The position numbers and the translations under genes are program-made. The notes below the pieces were generated by a model. The model was not told the origin of the DNA and made no database searches. It was given only the letters and a program-made list of their open reading frames with translations. From contig CM055100.1 of assembly GCA_029204225.1 (NCBI GenBank), positions 31,680,915-31,744,914 on the forward strand: 64,000 nt of DNA. Direction: 5' to 3'. This stretch comes from Diphasiastrum complanatum. Its lineage: Eukaryota; Streptophyta; Lycopodiopsida; Lycopodiales; Lycopodiaceae. Positions 34,400 to 46,763 of the stretch are shown here, piece after piece (within the stretch, counting starts at the first letter, position 1; each line of letters opens with the position of its first letter).

Positions 34400-35564
34400 A
34401 CCTTTTTCAAAGATTCCTCAGTCTCACTAGATGTTGGGCATACCGTTGCTGAATTATCCGAGGGTTGAAGTTGCAAAAAGCAGTCTCATGATCAAGCAAA
34501 TTACACAAATTGCATACAATGATTTCCATTCGTTTTTTCAATTGAGGACACTCATTCACTATGTGATTTCCTGTGCAAATAGAACACTAGACATTTTTCC
34601 TGGTAGGAAAAGTCTTGGCAAACTTTTCAGGTTCCTTGTTCGCTTGTCCGTGGAAATCTTCCAATGCTTTGATCTTCTCATCAAATTGCGACTGCAACTT
34701 TTCCATCCATTCCTGCTGGTTCTTTTCAAGTTTCTCGAACTCATTTATGCAGTAGCGTTGGCATTTGTTGATGCAATAGTGGTGGATGTCGTAGTAGTCT
34801 ACCTTGCTGTATAAGACAACATACTGATATTCGGCTCATCATCGAAATCTTCATCCTCCTCCCAAATTGCATCGTCCATAGCATTTTGCAAGAGTGCATA
34901 CTCATTATGGTGTTTCAGCTCACGTCTGATCTGTTGGTTTAGGTAGACCTGACAAAAACCACATAATCATGGCATTTTCGTTAATCAGCTCATGTTCGCA
35001 CTCAGATCTGAGGCGTTTCACTCGTTCAATATAATCTCGAACCATTTCCCGCTTCTCCATTAAAAGTAGAAAAGGATCTTCCATAAACTTCCACGGTTTG
35101 AACCGTGTGATAAGGGCTCTTTTAACAACCTCCCAATTTGTATGCTCAGTTTCATCTTACCAATCTTGTGATGCGCTTGCTAAGGCCATAGGAAACAGCT
35201 TAAGTTTATCTTGAGGGAAAATTTTGCCATAGACTTCACAGGATTCAGCATGGATCTAAAGAAATCTAACTGGATCTGTTAATCCATTATATTTGGGTAG
35301 ACAATGATCTCTATAAGACCTGATGTACACAATGATCTCTATAAGACCTGATCTTGCATATGCCATTATCTCCTTAAGCCAATATATGGCTAATTGTTGT
35401 AAAGCTGGCTTTACAATGCAAGCTTTACTTTCGGCGCCAGCATTGTCCCCAGCGCCAGCAGTGCCACTGCTGCTCCTGGCGCCACTGTGAACAGAATCCA
35501 GCCGGCGCCAAGTTCCTATGGTTGAAAAATTTTGATCGGCTCTAGCAAAGTCTAGAGAGCTCAT
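34400..35564 (-). pseudogene. Ty3-gypsy gag with two zinc knuckles
   Basis: Starts MSSLDFARADQNFSTIGTWR (35564), an Ala/Gly-rich N-terminus, then the gag block LPKYNGLTDPVRFL. After frameshifts a C-terminal pair of CCHC knuckles follows: CTGNHIVNECPQLKK and CNLCNLLDHETAFC (34440-34600). A 24-base direct duplication lies at 35312-35360 (GATCTCTATAAGACCTGAT twice). Protease and pol are absent below 34400. Neighbouring microsatellites lie downstream. Confidence 0.7.
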
Positions 35565-35934
35565 CGATGTGCAATCATCATTACAAAGTATTGTTTTAGA
35601 AAGGATGCGACTCTGACTGCATTCAGACTGTATCTATTTGCGACTGAATAATCAATGTTACAATAATCATATGTTGTGTATATTGTGATTGAATTCTTAT
35701 TTTATTCATGTTGAGATTCTTTCTTGCTTGCAGATAAACTTATTTGTAGATTAAATTGTCTTGTGTGACTGATAGTCTAAGTCGATTGTGATGCTCTAAC
35801 CTTTGCACCTGATACGCTTCCGCAAAAATAAATCTAAAACCAATCTAATTCGTGCATGGCTATGGAATCGATTGTATCCATCCAATGGCTTTGAAGTTGT
35901 GATCAAGTAGATATTCATGGTGTTACTAAATTAG
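35565..35934. other. Unassigned, possible gypsy leader
   Basis: Upstream of the gypsy gag start on the minus strand. No primer site or LTR end recognised. Confidence 0.25.
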
Positions 35935-36563
35935 CAATGGAGGTGCTAAGATGTATGTCACTTTTATTGATGATTTTAGTAGATTTTGTTGGGTGTATCT
36001 ACTAAAGAGCAAAGATGAATTGTTTGATGTCTTTGTCAAGTTCAAGATTGAAAGGGAGGTCCAATTTTCTAAAGATCAAATGCTTGAGGAGTGAAAACGG
36101 TGGTGACTACATTTCTACCAAGCTCAAAGAATTTTGTGATGCAAATGGGATCAAGAGGGAGAACACAAGCCCAAGGACACCACAACAAAATGGAGTGGCT
36201 AAGAGGAAGAATAGATTTTTATGTGAGGGTGCCAAAGCCATGACGTTAGGTGCGAATCTATCTAAATCCTTTTGGGATCAAGCTTTGTTGTGTGCTAATT
36301 TTCTATGCAATAGATGGCCGAGTGCAAAATTGGATGGAAAAACTCCTTTTGAGGTCTTGTTTGGTAGGAGGCCGAATGTCAAGTTTTTCAAAACTTTTTT
36401 GGATGGGATCTCTTGCCACATGGAGGCAAAAGGGTCAAACATTGTGTCGTTAACATCTTGGAGCCTTGTAGCACTTGTAATGGTTGGGACATTGTCGGTT
36501 CAAATAGGGCTCCCACTCTCTTTGATGTGCCATCTCCTTCAATTAGTTATGAGTCTTTGTTAA
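35935..36563 (+). pseudogene. Copia integrase fragment with altered catalytic residues
   Basis: Starts [20 protein letters not shown], shifts frame near 36025, then [40 protein letters not shown] and LCNRWPSAKLDGKTPFEVLF. The family motif RSDNGGEY is RSENGGDY here, and ERKNR is KRKNR, so two positions of the catalytic triad are substituted. Most similar in wording to the integrase at 59.9-60.2 kb. Confidence 0.8.
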
Positions 36564-37440
36564 AAATGTAAATACAATTTGGTCATTTCAATGTGAATGC
36601 CACCAAAACTAAGCTAACTAGATTTCATCAAAACTTCTTGTAGGTGGTTTTGCACTTAGTCATGCTGGGATATAGTGAATGAAGCACTTTAATTTTTTGA
36701 TATCATCTTAAATATTGAGTCAAATACGCTTTCAAAAAGATATTATAAAAAAATTGCAAATTTTTAAGTTTAATATACTAACACTAGATTGCAACTATTT
36801 TGCTAGGTTGGTAAGTTTTAGACAGAGGAAGCATATCAAATTGCCATAAATCATAAGTGTTTGTTATTAGATTTTGATACCCACTCAAATAAAAAATCTG
36901 AACAACACATTGTTCAAGCAAACGGTGTGTGGGGATTACAAAACTATAACGGATTAAGAAAATTATGATTCTTGGAACAGTAGTCGTTCTTTAATTTACC
37001 AAGACAAGGTGCGATGATCATATTAGGAGGTAGTAAAGCATTATGCTCAAATCAAGCTTAATTGCAGGTAGTAGAAATCAATAACTAAGACTTGAGACGT
37101 TTATTCTGAGGGTGCACAATGCAAATATTTTATCTCCCTACGATTGATAATCTTCTACTCACTCATAGAGCATTCCATTGTCATTTCAATCTCTACAACA
37201 TGCTTGTATTCGTGAGCATATTAGACTACTTCAATCTAATCGTTAAGCGTAGATTATAAGTGTACAATGACAACATTAGAAAAATAGTTGCAAGAGATGA
37301 GCATTCTGTAATAGTTTTCATGGTCATTCTTCTACAATGTAGAAGCTCATAACAATGTTCATTCAACACCCCCTTACAAAAAGTGGTTTGATTTGTTGAA
37401 ATTTCAGATAATATAATAATCTTCTCTTTTGCTTTCGACT
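36564..37440. other. No feature seen
   Basis: AT-rich, no supported ORF or repeat boundary. Confidence 0.35.
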
Positions 37441-37443
37441 ATT

Positions 37444-37791
37444 CTATGAAATGGGTCCTCTTGCAAGAAAACGTAAGTAGTCAGAAGTGGATTTCTTGGT
37501 ATCCACATCTCCAGACCAATATGAGTCTAAATAAGCTTTCAGGATTAATGCATCCACTAAATTTCCATCATAACACAAAGCATAATGTAATGCTTCTTGG
37601 CTTGTATGTACAATACTCTCTGTAGAGCTTTCCAATGTGGTAGGCCTATTGTGAAAGCAAGATGAAGACGTGTGGAGATCATGGCATACATGCCATACAT
37701 GAGAGAGCCAATAATCGACTAATAGGTGTGAAAAAAACATATCCAAAACATACGTATGGATCAACAAGATCTTGACCAAATTTGGATGCAT
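37444..37791 (-). pseudogene. Copia RNase H fragment
   Basis: LHYALCYDGNLVDALILKAY, DSYWSGDVDTKKSTSDYLRF, LARGPIS match the RNase H at 26.1 kb (LCYDGDAIDPLILQGY, DWGGNASTRKSTS). Upstream residues are scrambled. Different copia family from the element at 38.4-39.6 kb. Confidence 0.7.
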
Positions 37792-38365
37792 ATCTAGATT
37801 TAGCTACAAGATAGAAATCATCAATTTAGGCATGCTAGAATTGCATAAATCACTAAGATCTGATCATAAGCACTCAAATACAATAAGGTATTTTCCATGT
37901 TCGTACAACAACAATAGCCTACTGTCCTTCACACGTGTGGATGCAAGATCAACAATAAAAATGACATTCTACACACTCGAAATCAAGACATCTTGAGATG
38001 GACATAGAATCAAAAGAGACGAATTGTCCACATAAAATGATAATACAAAGATACTTTCTCCATGCTGGTCCTACTATTTATAGCTGCTAAAATGTCATTT
38101 GGCCAATTGCCCTAAACTTGCTCTAAATGACAACTTCTTGGCACTTCATAAAACAACCTAGAAATTTTAGTCTAGATGCAAAGTATGAAATCTAGCCAAT
38201 TAAGCTGGGTCCAAATCCGACCTCATCCATTTATCTACTTTCCAAAAATAGTACAAACACTATTTAGGTCTTTATTGACAAATATAAATCTATCTCTACG
38301 TTGAAATTTCATGTTGGCCTCAAAATTGCCAAAATAGATCAACTAAACTAGTTGAATTTTTCACA
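37792..38365 (-). repeat. Copia 3' LTR
   Basis: Minus-strand LTR start TGTGAAAAATTCAACTAG follows the polypurine tract GAAGAGGGAG (plus-strand 38366-38375). Its start matches the LTR at 58743. The far limit is approximate. Confidence 0.6.
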
Positions 38366-39600
38366 CTCCCTCTTCAACTACTTTTAGCATAGATTAAGAT
38401 AGAAGTCCAAGATATGTTCTATGCTTCATAAACAAGCTTTTTCCCAATAATTTGGTGAAGATATCAGCCACACACTCCCTTGATGAGACATGTTAAAGCT
38501 CCATCTCCTTTGCCATGACTTGTTCTCTCACAAAATGATAAGCCACTTCAATATGCTGACTCCTTGCATGAAAAATATGATTGCTTGCCAATCTTTGGGC
38601 TGAAAGGTTATCACAAAAGATGATTGGACTCTCTGAAAAATCCAGCAAGTGAAAATCCATTACCATCCTTTTGATCCAAAGCATCTCCTTTGTGCATAGA
38701 GTCAAGGCTTTGTACTCGGCCTCACTAGAAGATAATGAGATTGTTGCTTGTTTCTTCGCCATCCATGAGATAGCTCCATCACCTATGAAAATAGCATGAG
38801 CAATTATGGATTTCCTATCCATTTGATCTCCAACAAAGTCCAAATCTGAAAATCCATATAAGTTAGGTGATGATCCTCTATAAACAATGCCAAAATCTCT
38901 AAAACCTGAGATGTACCTCAATACTCTCTTGCCTAGCTTCCAATGCTCCACACTAGGATCATGCATCAATTGACTTATTCTACCAACACAATAGCTAAGA
39001 TCAGGTCTTGTGTGGTTAGATATATGAGTGAACAGATTATCTTCATATAGAGAGCAATATCCTCCAAGGATCTTTCATTACCTCTTATAGTGAGCTTTAC
39101 ATTTGACTCGTATCACAAGATTTAGCATCTACCATATGAAATCTTTTTAGAATAGAATTGGCATACTTCTCTTGACAAACGAAAGTAGATTGAGAAGTTA
39201 TAAATACCTCTATTCCCAAGATATAATGCAAAAGACCAAGATCATGCACATCAAACTCTTTTTTTAGTGCAATCTTGATATCATCGATATCTTGATTGTT
39301 TCCTCCACTCAAAATGATATCATCCACATAGATTAGAAGAATGGTAACATCATTTCAAACAAATCTATAGTAATGTGAATGATCATACTCAAATGTTGAG
39401 AAAGTAGAAAGATGTTAAGCTTAGCATACCAACTCCTTGGTGCTTGCTTAAGTCCATACAAACTCTTTTGTAGAAAACACACATAATTAGGCTTCCCATG
39501 TGAAATGTAGCCCTCGGGTTGCTCCATAAATACCTCCTCCTCAAGATCACCATTCAAAAATGCATTTGTGATATCCCACTCATTTAAACTACGAAATGAG
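38366..39600 (-). pseudogene. Copia reverse transcriptase and RNase H
   Basis: Minus strand: DITNAFLNGDLEEEVFMEQP, SLYGLKQAPRSWYAKLN, then YVDDIILSGGN (catalytic YVDD near 39320) after a frameshift. KEFDVHDLGLLHYILGIEV follows. RNase H (38493-38969) has DPSVEHWKLGKRVLRYISG, YGFSDLDFVGDQMDRKS and ATISLSSSEAEYKAL, ending REQVMAKEMEL. The element is truncated at about 39600, before the RT N-terminus, next to LINE sequence. Confidence 0.85.
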
Positions 39601-39699
39601 ATAATGCTGATATCTATGCAAAAAGATCACATAGAAAGCTTTTGTCATGTGCTCTACGAGCGCTAAAAAACTAGAAAGTAAAAAGCTTCTTGGTTAATG

Positions 39700-41600
39700 T
39701 AGTGAAAATGAGAAGAAGAAACACCCTAGTGCATTTATTCATAGAAAAAAGTTGTAGGTACATTGATGAAAAAGATATATACACCCCGAAGGGGAAGTTT
39801 AAACAAAAGTAGGCTCAAACAAGAGCAAAGCTTGCAGTAAAGTTAAGATTAATCCAAATCTTGGCATTAAAAATAAAAGTGCATAAACTATGATGATGTC
39901 CGTGGGAGTCTGCCAACTGACTACAGTAGATCAGAAAGGTGAAGAGGTGGTGAGTCTGCTAATGAAGGGATATGAGATGTAGCAGACCCAGCCACTGTCG
40001 CCCGTTGCAGAATAGATAGGGCCTGAGCACGTTGCAGGGCAATGGAAACACGTTGTTTGAAAGAAGCCACGAGGATAGAACCAAGAATACCTTGACGCTC
40101 TGCCGCCTGATGAGAACACATATCGAAGAAAATCCTCAAAGCGTCGATGCAAGGTGCCATAAGTCTCGAAAGCCAAGAGAAGGAAAGCATTAGTGGGGTG
40201 CCTGTCGGAGTAGTTTTTTTCTTTCTCTTGTGCTGCCACGCCTGCTGCTTCTCATGGTGTGAAGGCAAAGCGAGGCAATAGGTCACTACGCGTGGGATCA
40301 GCAACAACAACATCTGCCAAAGTACAAAGCCCATCCCGAGAGAGGACAATGTCAGCACGCCTGCAGGAAGAGTGGACGCGGAAGAAGGAAGTACATGAGA
40401 CTGCTCTATGAGGACATGGAATCCTCCATCTCTGGCTATAGCGGTCGCTGCATCTCTGACAACATCATGTGTAGCTGTGCGCTCACTCCAGAAGGACAGC
40501 GGAGGAAGTGGATAACAAGAGCATCAATAGGGTGACCACAAACACACCTGGAGAGACCCAAGACCGAAGGACGAGGAAGCCCCAAGCGAAGACGAAGAGC
40601 AGTGGTGAAGATGGCCGAAGACAACCGGAAGGAAGGAATAACAGGCCGAGCTGACAGCCAAGCCCCGACACTAGGACCCGCACAAGAAAGAAGCCGAGCT
40701 CGATGCAACGCGGAAGGAGCCTCAGAGAGCATGCTGGAAAGGGTATGCTTGTGCACGCGCTCCAAGAGGGTCTCTTGCAGGTGATCTGAAGTGAAAGTGA
40801 GGAGTTGTTCAAAAGGAGGAAGACAAGCTTGGGCAGAGAGGGGGAGGAGCTCTCGCGCAGCGATGAGGAGGTGCTGGAAAGGCAAAGAACCGCTATCCAC
40901 ATGAGCAATGCAATCCGCCAAGAGAGGGCGAAAACCAGAAAGGAACCGAGAAGACAAAGCATGGGCGACAAGAGCCCAGCTCCCAAGAAAAGTTGCAGGT
41001 GCAGAAGAAACCGTAGAGAGAAGACCCACACCTCCACAAGAAATGGGTAACCGAGCCTGGTTCCGAGTTGAAAGGGTCTCCACACCATCCAAAGAACCTG
41101 GGCCCAAAAGGCGGCCAAAAACATCCATGAGAGAGCTGTCAAAGGAAGAGAGGAGATGCAAAAAGTCCGGAGTAGGGGGGAAAGTCCGCAGCAGATAAGA
41201 AAGACGCTGGATAAAGCAAGACGTCAAGATGCCAAACGCGACCTGAGTGTCACCCAACCGGGGAAGCAGATCTGAATGAGCAACATCCTCCTGAAGAGCC
41301 TCACCAAGAAAAGCAGAGCTGAAGGAAGCAGACCCAAAAGAAACACCCAGAATGCGAATGCCATCCGAAGGAGCAAGGAAACCTTGAGGAGGAACAAAGT
41401 CTGGGGAAGACCTGTTGGAGACCACACTGAACACTTGCGAGGTTGAATAGACAAACCAAGATAAGCCAGCTGCTCAAAGAAATGATGAAATGCGAGGAGC
41501 ACCGTAGGAGCAGGACCAACAATATGAGTGTCATCAGCAACCGAAGGAAATAAGCAGGAGGGAAAGGCCTCTGCAGAAGCCATGAAAACATAGAAGGTCA
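39700..41600 (-). mobile_element. 5'-truncated LINE (non-LTR retrotransposon)
   Basis: Minus strand. It begins inside RT just before the catalytic block ADDTHIVGP (41535). SIQPRKCSVWSP follows, then after a frameshift near 41415 a 332-codon stretch: LAPSDGIRILGVSFGS, RNQARLPISCGGVGL, and a Cys/His finger CVCGHPIDALVIHFLRC. After a second shift near 40500: ERTATHDVVRDAATAIARDG, then the C-terminal part down to a stop at 39921. An AATAAA-type signal lies in the 3' region near 39740. No poly(A) tail or target duplication is obvious. The closest resemblance I know is to fern LINE-like proteins. Confidence 0.7.
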
Positions 41601-41673
41601 ACCTTCACTTTCTAAAGTAGGGCCAAAACTTCTCCTTTCACTAGAATATGCACATAATATGCACATGCAGTAC

Positions 41674-41763
41674 ATGCTAGGGGTGCGTCAACAGTGCACC
41701 TTTAGTGAGAGTGTCAAGGACACTCTCTCACTAAGGGTGCACCGTTGGATGCACACCTAGCAT
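41674..41763. repeat. 90-bp foldback sequence
   Basis: Near-perfect inverted repeat. Outer arms ATGCTAGGGGTGCGTCAAC (41674-41692) and 41744-41763 pair with one indel and two mismatches. Inner arms GTGCACC + TTTAGTGAGAGTGTC (41694-41715) and 41719-41742 pair with one mismatch and a 2-base bulge. The loop is AAG. No ORF. No flanking direct repeat is clear. Confidence 0.85.
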
Positions 41764-42965
41764 TTATTGCGTGTGGGTTTTTGATCCTTAGGCCAAAACT
41801 TCATACTACTTTCACTGATCTAATTGACATCTAACACTTCTTCAAGAACTTTACTTACTCATACTGGATAAAAGAGAGACATACTTTGAGGTTGCTAGCT
41901 AACAGACCTACTAATATAACAAGGAACCTACATGACATGTACAAAAGCCTGGATAATCTTAACATGCTGACAATGTATTTGTTTCAGGATTTCTGAAGTG
42001 TCCACCCTTTCAGCCTTCGAGGAGGATCTAGATTGAAAAAGTTTTGCAGCTCATGTCCCTTGTTACTTGCACATTCAATATTGCCATAGTGTCAGATGCT
42101 CTGTTCCACAAAAGCTTGTATTCCAAAGCAAAAGCTAGAGACAAAATCTGATATGTTTGTCACCTCTCTTGCACCAAAATGAACCATACTACACAAAAAA
42201 TGCAATGAGTATAGTAAAAAAGGATATTTCTGGAATACATGATTAAAGCAAAAGATAACTTTTGACACTTACGAAATAGATCATAGAAATGTTGCCACAG
42301 ACTCTAGCTTTGTGAGTTACTCCTGAATCCATAAAAAGTAAATTTTCTCTTTTACCCAAACCCTTTCAATCTAGTAGCATAAAGTTCCATACTTTCAGCT
42401 ATAAGAGACTGACCTACTTTTAACTACTGACAACCTAATGAAGAAACACATAATAACACAAACCTCGTTAAAAGCCAATACAGAAACAAGTATTATCCAC
42501 CCAAAGAGGAGACTGATGCTTAAGAAACTATTATTATATATCGAAGTTATATCTAGGAAAGTACCCAGCATAACATAGGAGGCGTGCTCTTCAACCTTCT
42601 GCAGTCCACTCACAAAGTCTTCGACCACCAACTCCATCATGGATACTTAAGAAGCTACTATGATCAAACAACTTCAACTACAGACTAGTATGTACCATTA
42701 TCAGAGAAGAGGATGAACAAAAGACCCTGTAGACTTTATTCTAAATCTACACATCAGGGTGAAGATCTGTCTGCACGAAAGGTGTAGATATAGTGAAGAC
42801 CATGATCTTGGTCTTCTTCACATTGACCTCTAACCGCGAGTAGTTAAGCTTCACAATTTTGTAACATTGGCAAACTCTATGTGTGTTGTCATAACATAAA
42901 CTGAGATGCAGGCCTTTGGGACATGAACGGGCAGCAAGCTGTATCTATAGAGGAAGTTGTAGTAC
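41764..42965. other. OXS3-like gene downstream region
   Basis: Intergenic and probable 3' UTR of the minus-strand gene. No supported ORF. Confidence 0.4.
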
Positions 42966-44571
42966 TCAGCATCCACTTCCCTCAAGATCACTCAGTGAAT
43001 AAGATCTAGGAGGAGCACAACGTTTTTGCCGACCGTTCAAACCCGCAAAAGCTAGTGAAACTTCAGATGTATCATCACGACCACTCCCTGTGCTGAACAA
43101 ATATTGATTGCCCCTGTCTCTGCTCGGCAAACACTTCTTGGAACTGCCAGACAATGAATGGCAGATAGGGGGATGCCCGATCCGAATTCTGTTGTCTCTT
43201 CCACGTCCATGCAACCACTTCCTCTTTTTGGCATATGGGTTTTCTGGCTTTGCAAGATCATTGACCGATGACACATCCGCTAAAGAAGTAAATGATCGAG
43301 ACTTTCCATTGAAAAATCTTGATAAGCCTCTCCTGTCAAATACCACAGTAAAAAATAATCAACACAAGATTGACTGTCCCCCGTTCCAAAAAAGGGCTTA
43401 TACCAAAAATGGTTTCTTACCCTCCACCTTTTGTACCCTGTATAGGCTGAAGGATTTCAATTCAGTTCATTTTTTTGGGTGTTAACTGCCATACTTGTCT
43501 GAATTTTTATTCTTTATACTATAAAGCACATTATGTCATAAAGCGCATGGGCTTTTTCAGCATAAAATGCATCGCAGCTGGAAAGCCCATAACTTACGGG
43601 CGTAAGCCAATAAGAAATAAGCTTTTTTCCTTCCCCATGTGTCTTTACACACACAGTAAACCAACAGGAAATAAGCTTTTTCCTTTTAAAGAGTTCAAAA
43701 AAAGATCCCCATGGTCTTTACCTAGGATACACACACAGTAAATGTCTGGGTGGTGGGCATTTAAGGGTTTTCGGACCAGTGCTCCTCAAACCCATAACGG
43801 CCTCCACCGAGGCCTTTACCCTTCGCATACAATTAATTACTCCGATTCCTGGTAGAACAAGATAGATCACTTCCCATTTACTGCATCATTAATGAATGCA
43901 AAACATTTAATGGGTTCCAAAAATCAACTCTCTTACTTGATAGGAAGTGAATCTTCAAGGGGGTTCATGTGATCCAAGGGACTTCGAAGGGAACTCTGCA
44001 CCTCCTGTTCCTCCGAAGCCTTTTGTGTCAAGCAGGAGCTACTATCTGAGCCTTGTCCAATAGATGATGATGATGATGAGGGTGACTCATTAGCTATTTC
44101 GATATCCGCAATTCTTCTCTCATGTTTGTTAGGCTTTTGAGGTACAATTTGGAAGTGGACATGCAAGCTAGACTTCCTTTGTTCCTTGCTCTTGGCGACC
44201 GTTGCATTTCCATCTGAGTCTGACTGGCTAAGGCCAAACCCAATAGCTTGACATCTTTTAGAATCTTCAATTTGCTGTGGCTGAGTGCATAATTCATGTG
44301 GATTGACTTTTCGCCGCGGCACTGAAGCTTTATCAATTGAACCTGCAGTCGTTTGTGATCTGAAGGTGAAAGCATCCTTGGACTGCTGGCTGACATCAGA
44401 GGGAGAGTGCATGGCTATGTTGAGGGAAGACAGGCTATAACAAGGAGTTTGCTGCTGAGCTTGTCTTCGACAATTGGATCCATCCCCAACATAATGTGGT
44501 CTATGTACAGCTACTTTGTATCCGATCGTCGGGCCTGGCCTGTTTTCCCAGCTCTGATGTGCAAATGACAT
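42966..44571 (-). CDS. OXIDATIVE STRESS 3-like protein, two exons, 333 aa
   Basis: Exon 1 is 44571-43937 and exon 2 is 43332-42966. The intron (43936-43333, 604 bases) starts GTAAGA and ends ACAG. Joined CDS is 1002 bases. An in-frame TAA lies four codons upstream of the ATG, fixing the start. Residues 162-179 are the Ser block NESPSSSSSSIGQGSDSSS. Across the splice, residues 214-232 read GLSRFFNGKSRSFTSLADV, then VNDLAKPENPYAKKRK, with a basic nuclear-signal-like KKRK at 247-250. These two blocks define plant OXS3-family proteins, which are nuclear and linked to heavy-metal and oxidative-stress tolerance and chromatin. The region outside the blocks is low in recognisable structure. Confidence 0.87.
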
Positions 44572-46240
44572 TTCTCCAGTTAATTACAACTAATCTGGAC
44601 AAAAGTCTGCGTACTATCCTGCCACAAGAAAGATGTGGGGGGAAAAGATCAGCAGTTCCCAAATTGATATCAATTTCCCATTACAATCTCTCAGCCACGC
44701 TGTTCTGCTAGAAACTATGGGCAATATTATAAAGCTTTAGAACCTTGAAAAACCGTACCATCTGAGAAAAGTAGAAAAATGACGATCTGCAAATGGTCTT
44801 ACAAATTTTACCAGTTGCAATCAGTACAGCAAAGCTATCTTTCTCGAATGCCTTTTGTAAGCTAAGTCACATAAAAGATTGAAGAACTACTCAAGAACCA
44901 TAGAAGAGCATTCTTAGAAGGCTAACAATCAAAGCATCCAAGGGAAGCTTTCATCTCAGCTTGGTTCTCTAATAAAACCCAAAAGAATAGACCAGAAAAA
45001 GGTATAGCTGAGATCAGTGCTGCTTTTTATTAGTCCTCCTATAATAAAGCTTCAAATTTATAAATCCGCATTTGATAGCCCTGCCAATCTGAAATCTTTT
45101 GCGTAATCTGCAATCCTGTAGCTAGCTTACCAGATAGGGAATTCCATTGCCCAATACTAGAAAAGGCTCAAGATGTCCATAGCTTCAAAGGTTGAGAGAC
45201 AGAAATTGTTATTATTAATGTCCTCTGGAGACCCAAATCTATGACACAAATGAAATGAAACGCTTTATAATATCCACTGAAGATCCATCAAAGATCTATG
45301 GTACAAAACCGAAGTACATCAAATAGCTTATCTTTTGAGCTCTAAATAGCCGCTGCTTTCATCCATTTATAGCAAAAGTTACAAAACAAGAGTACATCAA
45401 CACCTTATGTTTTGCAGCTCTAAATAGATGCTTGTTAAATTTATTTGCAACAACAACATCAGCAACGCAAAATATATGCTTCAAATCTATCTACTCCAAT
45501 CCAGAGAGAGAGAAAGATTGAGAGACTACCTATTGATTCTGAATCTTGAGTTCACAAACAAATGCTGAATTTTATGTCTTTGAACCTTCTATCATCAAAT
45601 CAGGGCTATATTCTGACCAAGTACTCAGCTTGAAACTATCAAAGCCACTCAAAGAGTAGCCTCTTCCTCGATCTCTGATCTATGTGCAGCAGCATTCGAA
45701 TTAATGAGAGCTCCTTCACTACAGAGTCCAGAGCATTCTCACAAAACTCTGCCTTTTGAGCTTTCCCCGACCAATCAATCCATTGACTCTGCATTCCTGA
45801 CCTGCTGCCTTCCCCTACCCAACAATCCGACCGCAGCCTCAACTCCACTCAATCCCCCGTCAACTCCACTCAATCCCCAGTTAGCAGCCTCAACTGTCGC
45901 TTCCTTGACCCCCGACAAGGACCCACTAACCCCTCATCCTTTGTTGCTCCTTCGCTGCTCCTCAATTCAGCTCACAATCCCAAACCCATTTCACAAAGGA
46001 CCACATCAAAATACAGAAGAAGCAGGCCACGCCAGAAAACAAGCATCACAAGCCCAAGTGGGCAGGAAGAAGAAGGGTCCAAGAGAGAGCAAGGACGGGC
46101 CACTGTACCGCGACGGTGACAAAGCCTTCGATGATGGGAGCAGATAAGGATAAGCTCAAGAGATGAGAAGCACAAAAGACTTGGCTCTGGCTGCTTGGCG
46201 TGGCACTCTTTCTTTGTGAGCTGCTCTCGCGCGTTCTATC
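44572..46240 (-). promoter_or_regulatory. OXS3-like gene 5' leader and promoter candidate
   Basis: On the minus strand a TATA-like TATATAAATAAAGAGAGAG lies at about 46246-46263. A GA-rich stretch follows, then GAACGCGCGAGAGCAGC. This could be a promoter with transcription toward 44571. The 1.6 kb between would be a long leader, probably with at least one intron. A 69-codon minus-strand ORF at 45639-45848 could be an upstream ORF. Not proven. Confidence 0.3.
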
Positions 46241-46617
46241 CTCTCTCTCTCTTTATTTATATATGACGATTCTTGCATCACCTTTTCACACCAATGCTTA
46301 TCCGTGTATAATTTTATATGCATATATTTGCTTTCAGTCTGGTCTTATGGTGAAAGCTTTTTCACCTTCTGTGCCAGGCAGCTTATTTACTAAACAGCAG
46401 CAGCTTGGAAAGATATCACAATTGCAGCTGCTAATGTCGCTTCGGTGGCCAGAAAATCTTACATCGTTGTTTGTTGTTTTTTTCTGCAGCGCATTTCAGC
46501 TGCAGCCTCTGTTGTGAAGACACATATTGCTTGACTTGCATACCTTATCTTGAAGTGGCACAACAAAATCTTCTTCCACATTTCTTTGTGGAATAGTCAA
46601 ACCCCCATACGACTTTT

Positions 46618-46708
46618 CTCTCTCTCTCTCTCTCTCTCAAAAACACACACATACACACACAATCTTTGTCTCTTCATAAACACACACATACACACACACA
46701 CACACAAT
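46618..46708. repeat. (CT)n and (CA)n short microsatellites
   Basis: CT run at 46618-46638 and interrupted CA runs to 46708, with ACAATCTTTGTCTC appearing twice. Confidence 0.9.
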
Positions 46709-46763
46709 CTTTGTCTCACAGCATGGACAAGTATGATCCACATGCACTATAAGCATCGACTAG

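Noticed and set aside
40483-41142. 219-codon minus-strand ORF, and + strand ORFs at 40602-41198
   Set aside because: They overlap the LINE coding frame in other frames. The frame with LINE motifs (40436-41434) is the real one.
45704-46147. 147-codon + strand ORF rich in Pro/Ser
   Set aside because: Lies in the probable leader of the minus-strand OXS3-like gene. No motif, and compositional bias explains the openness.
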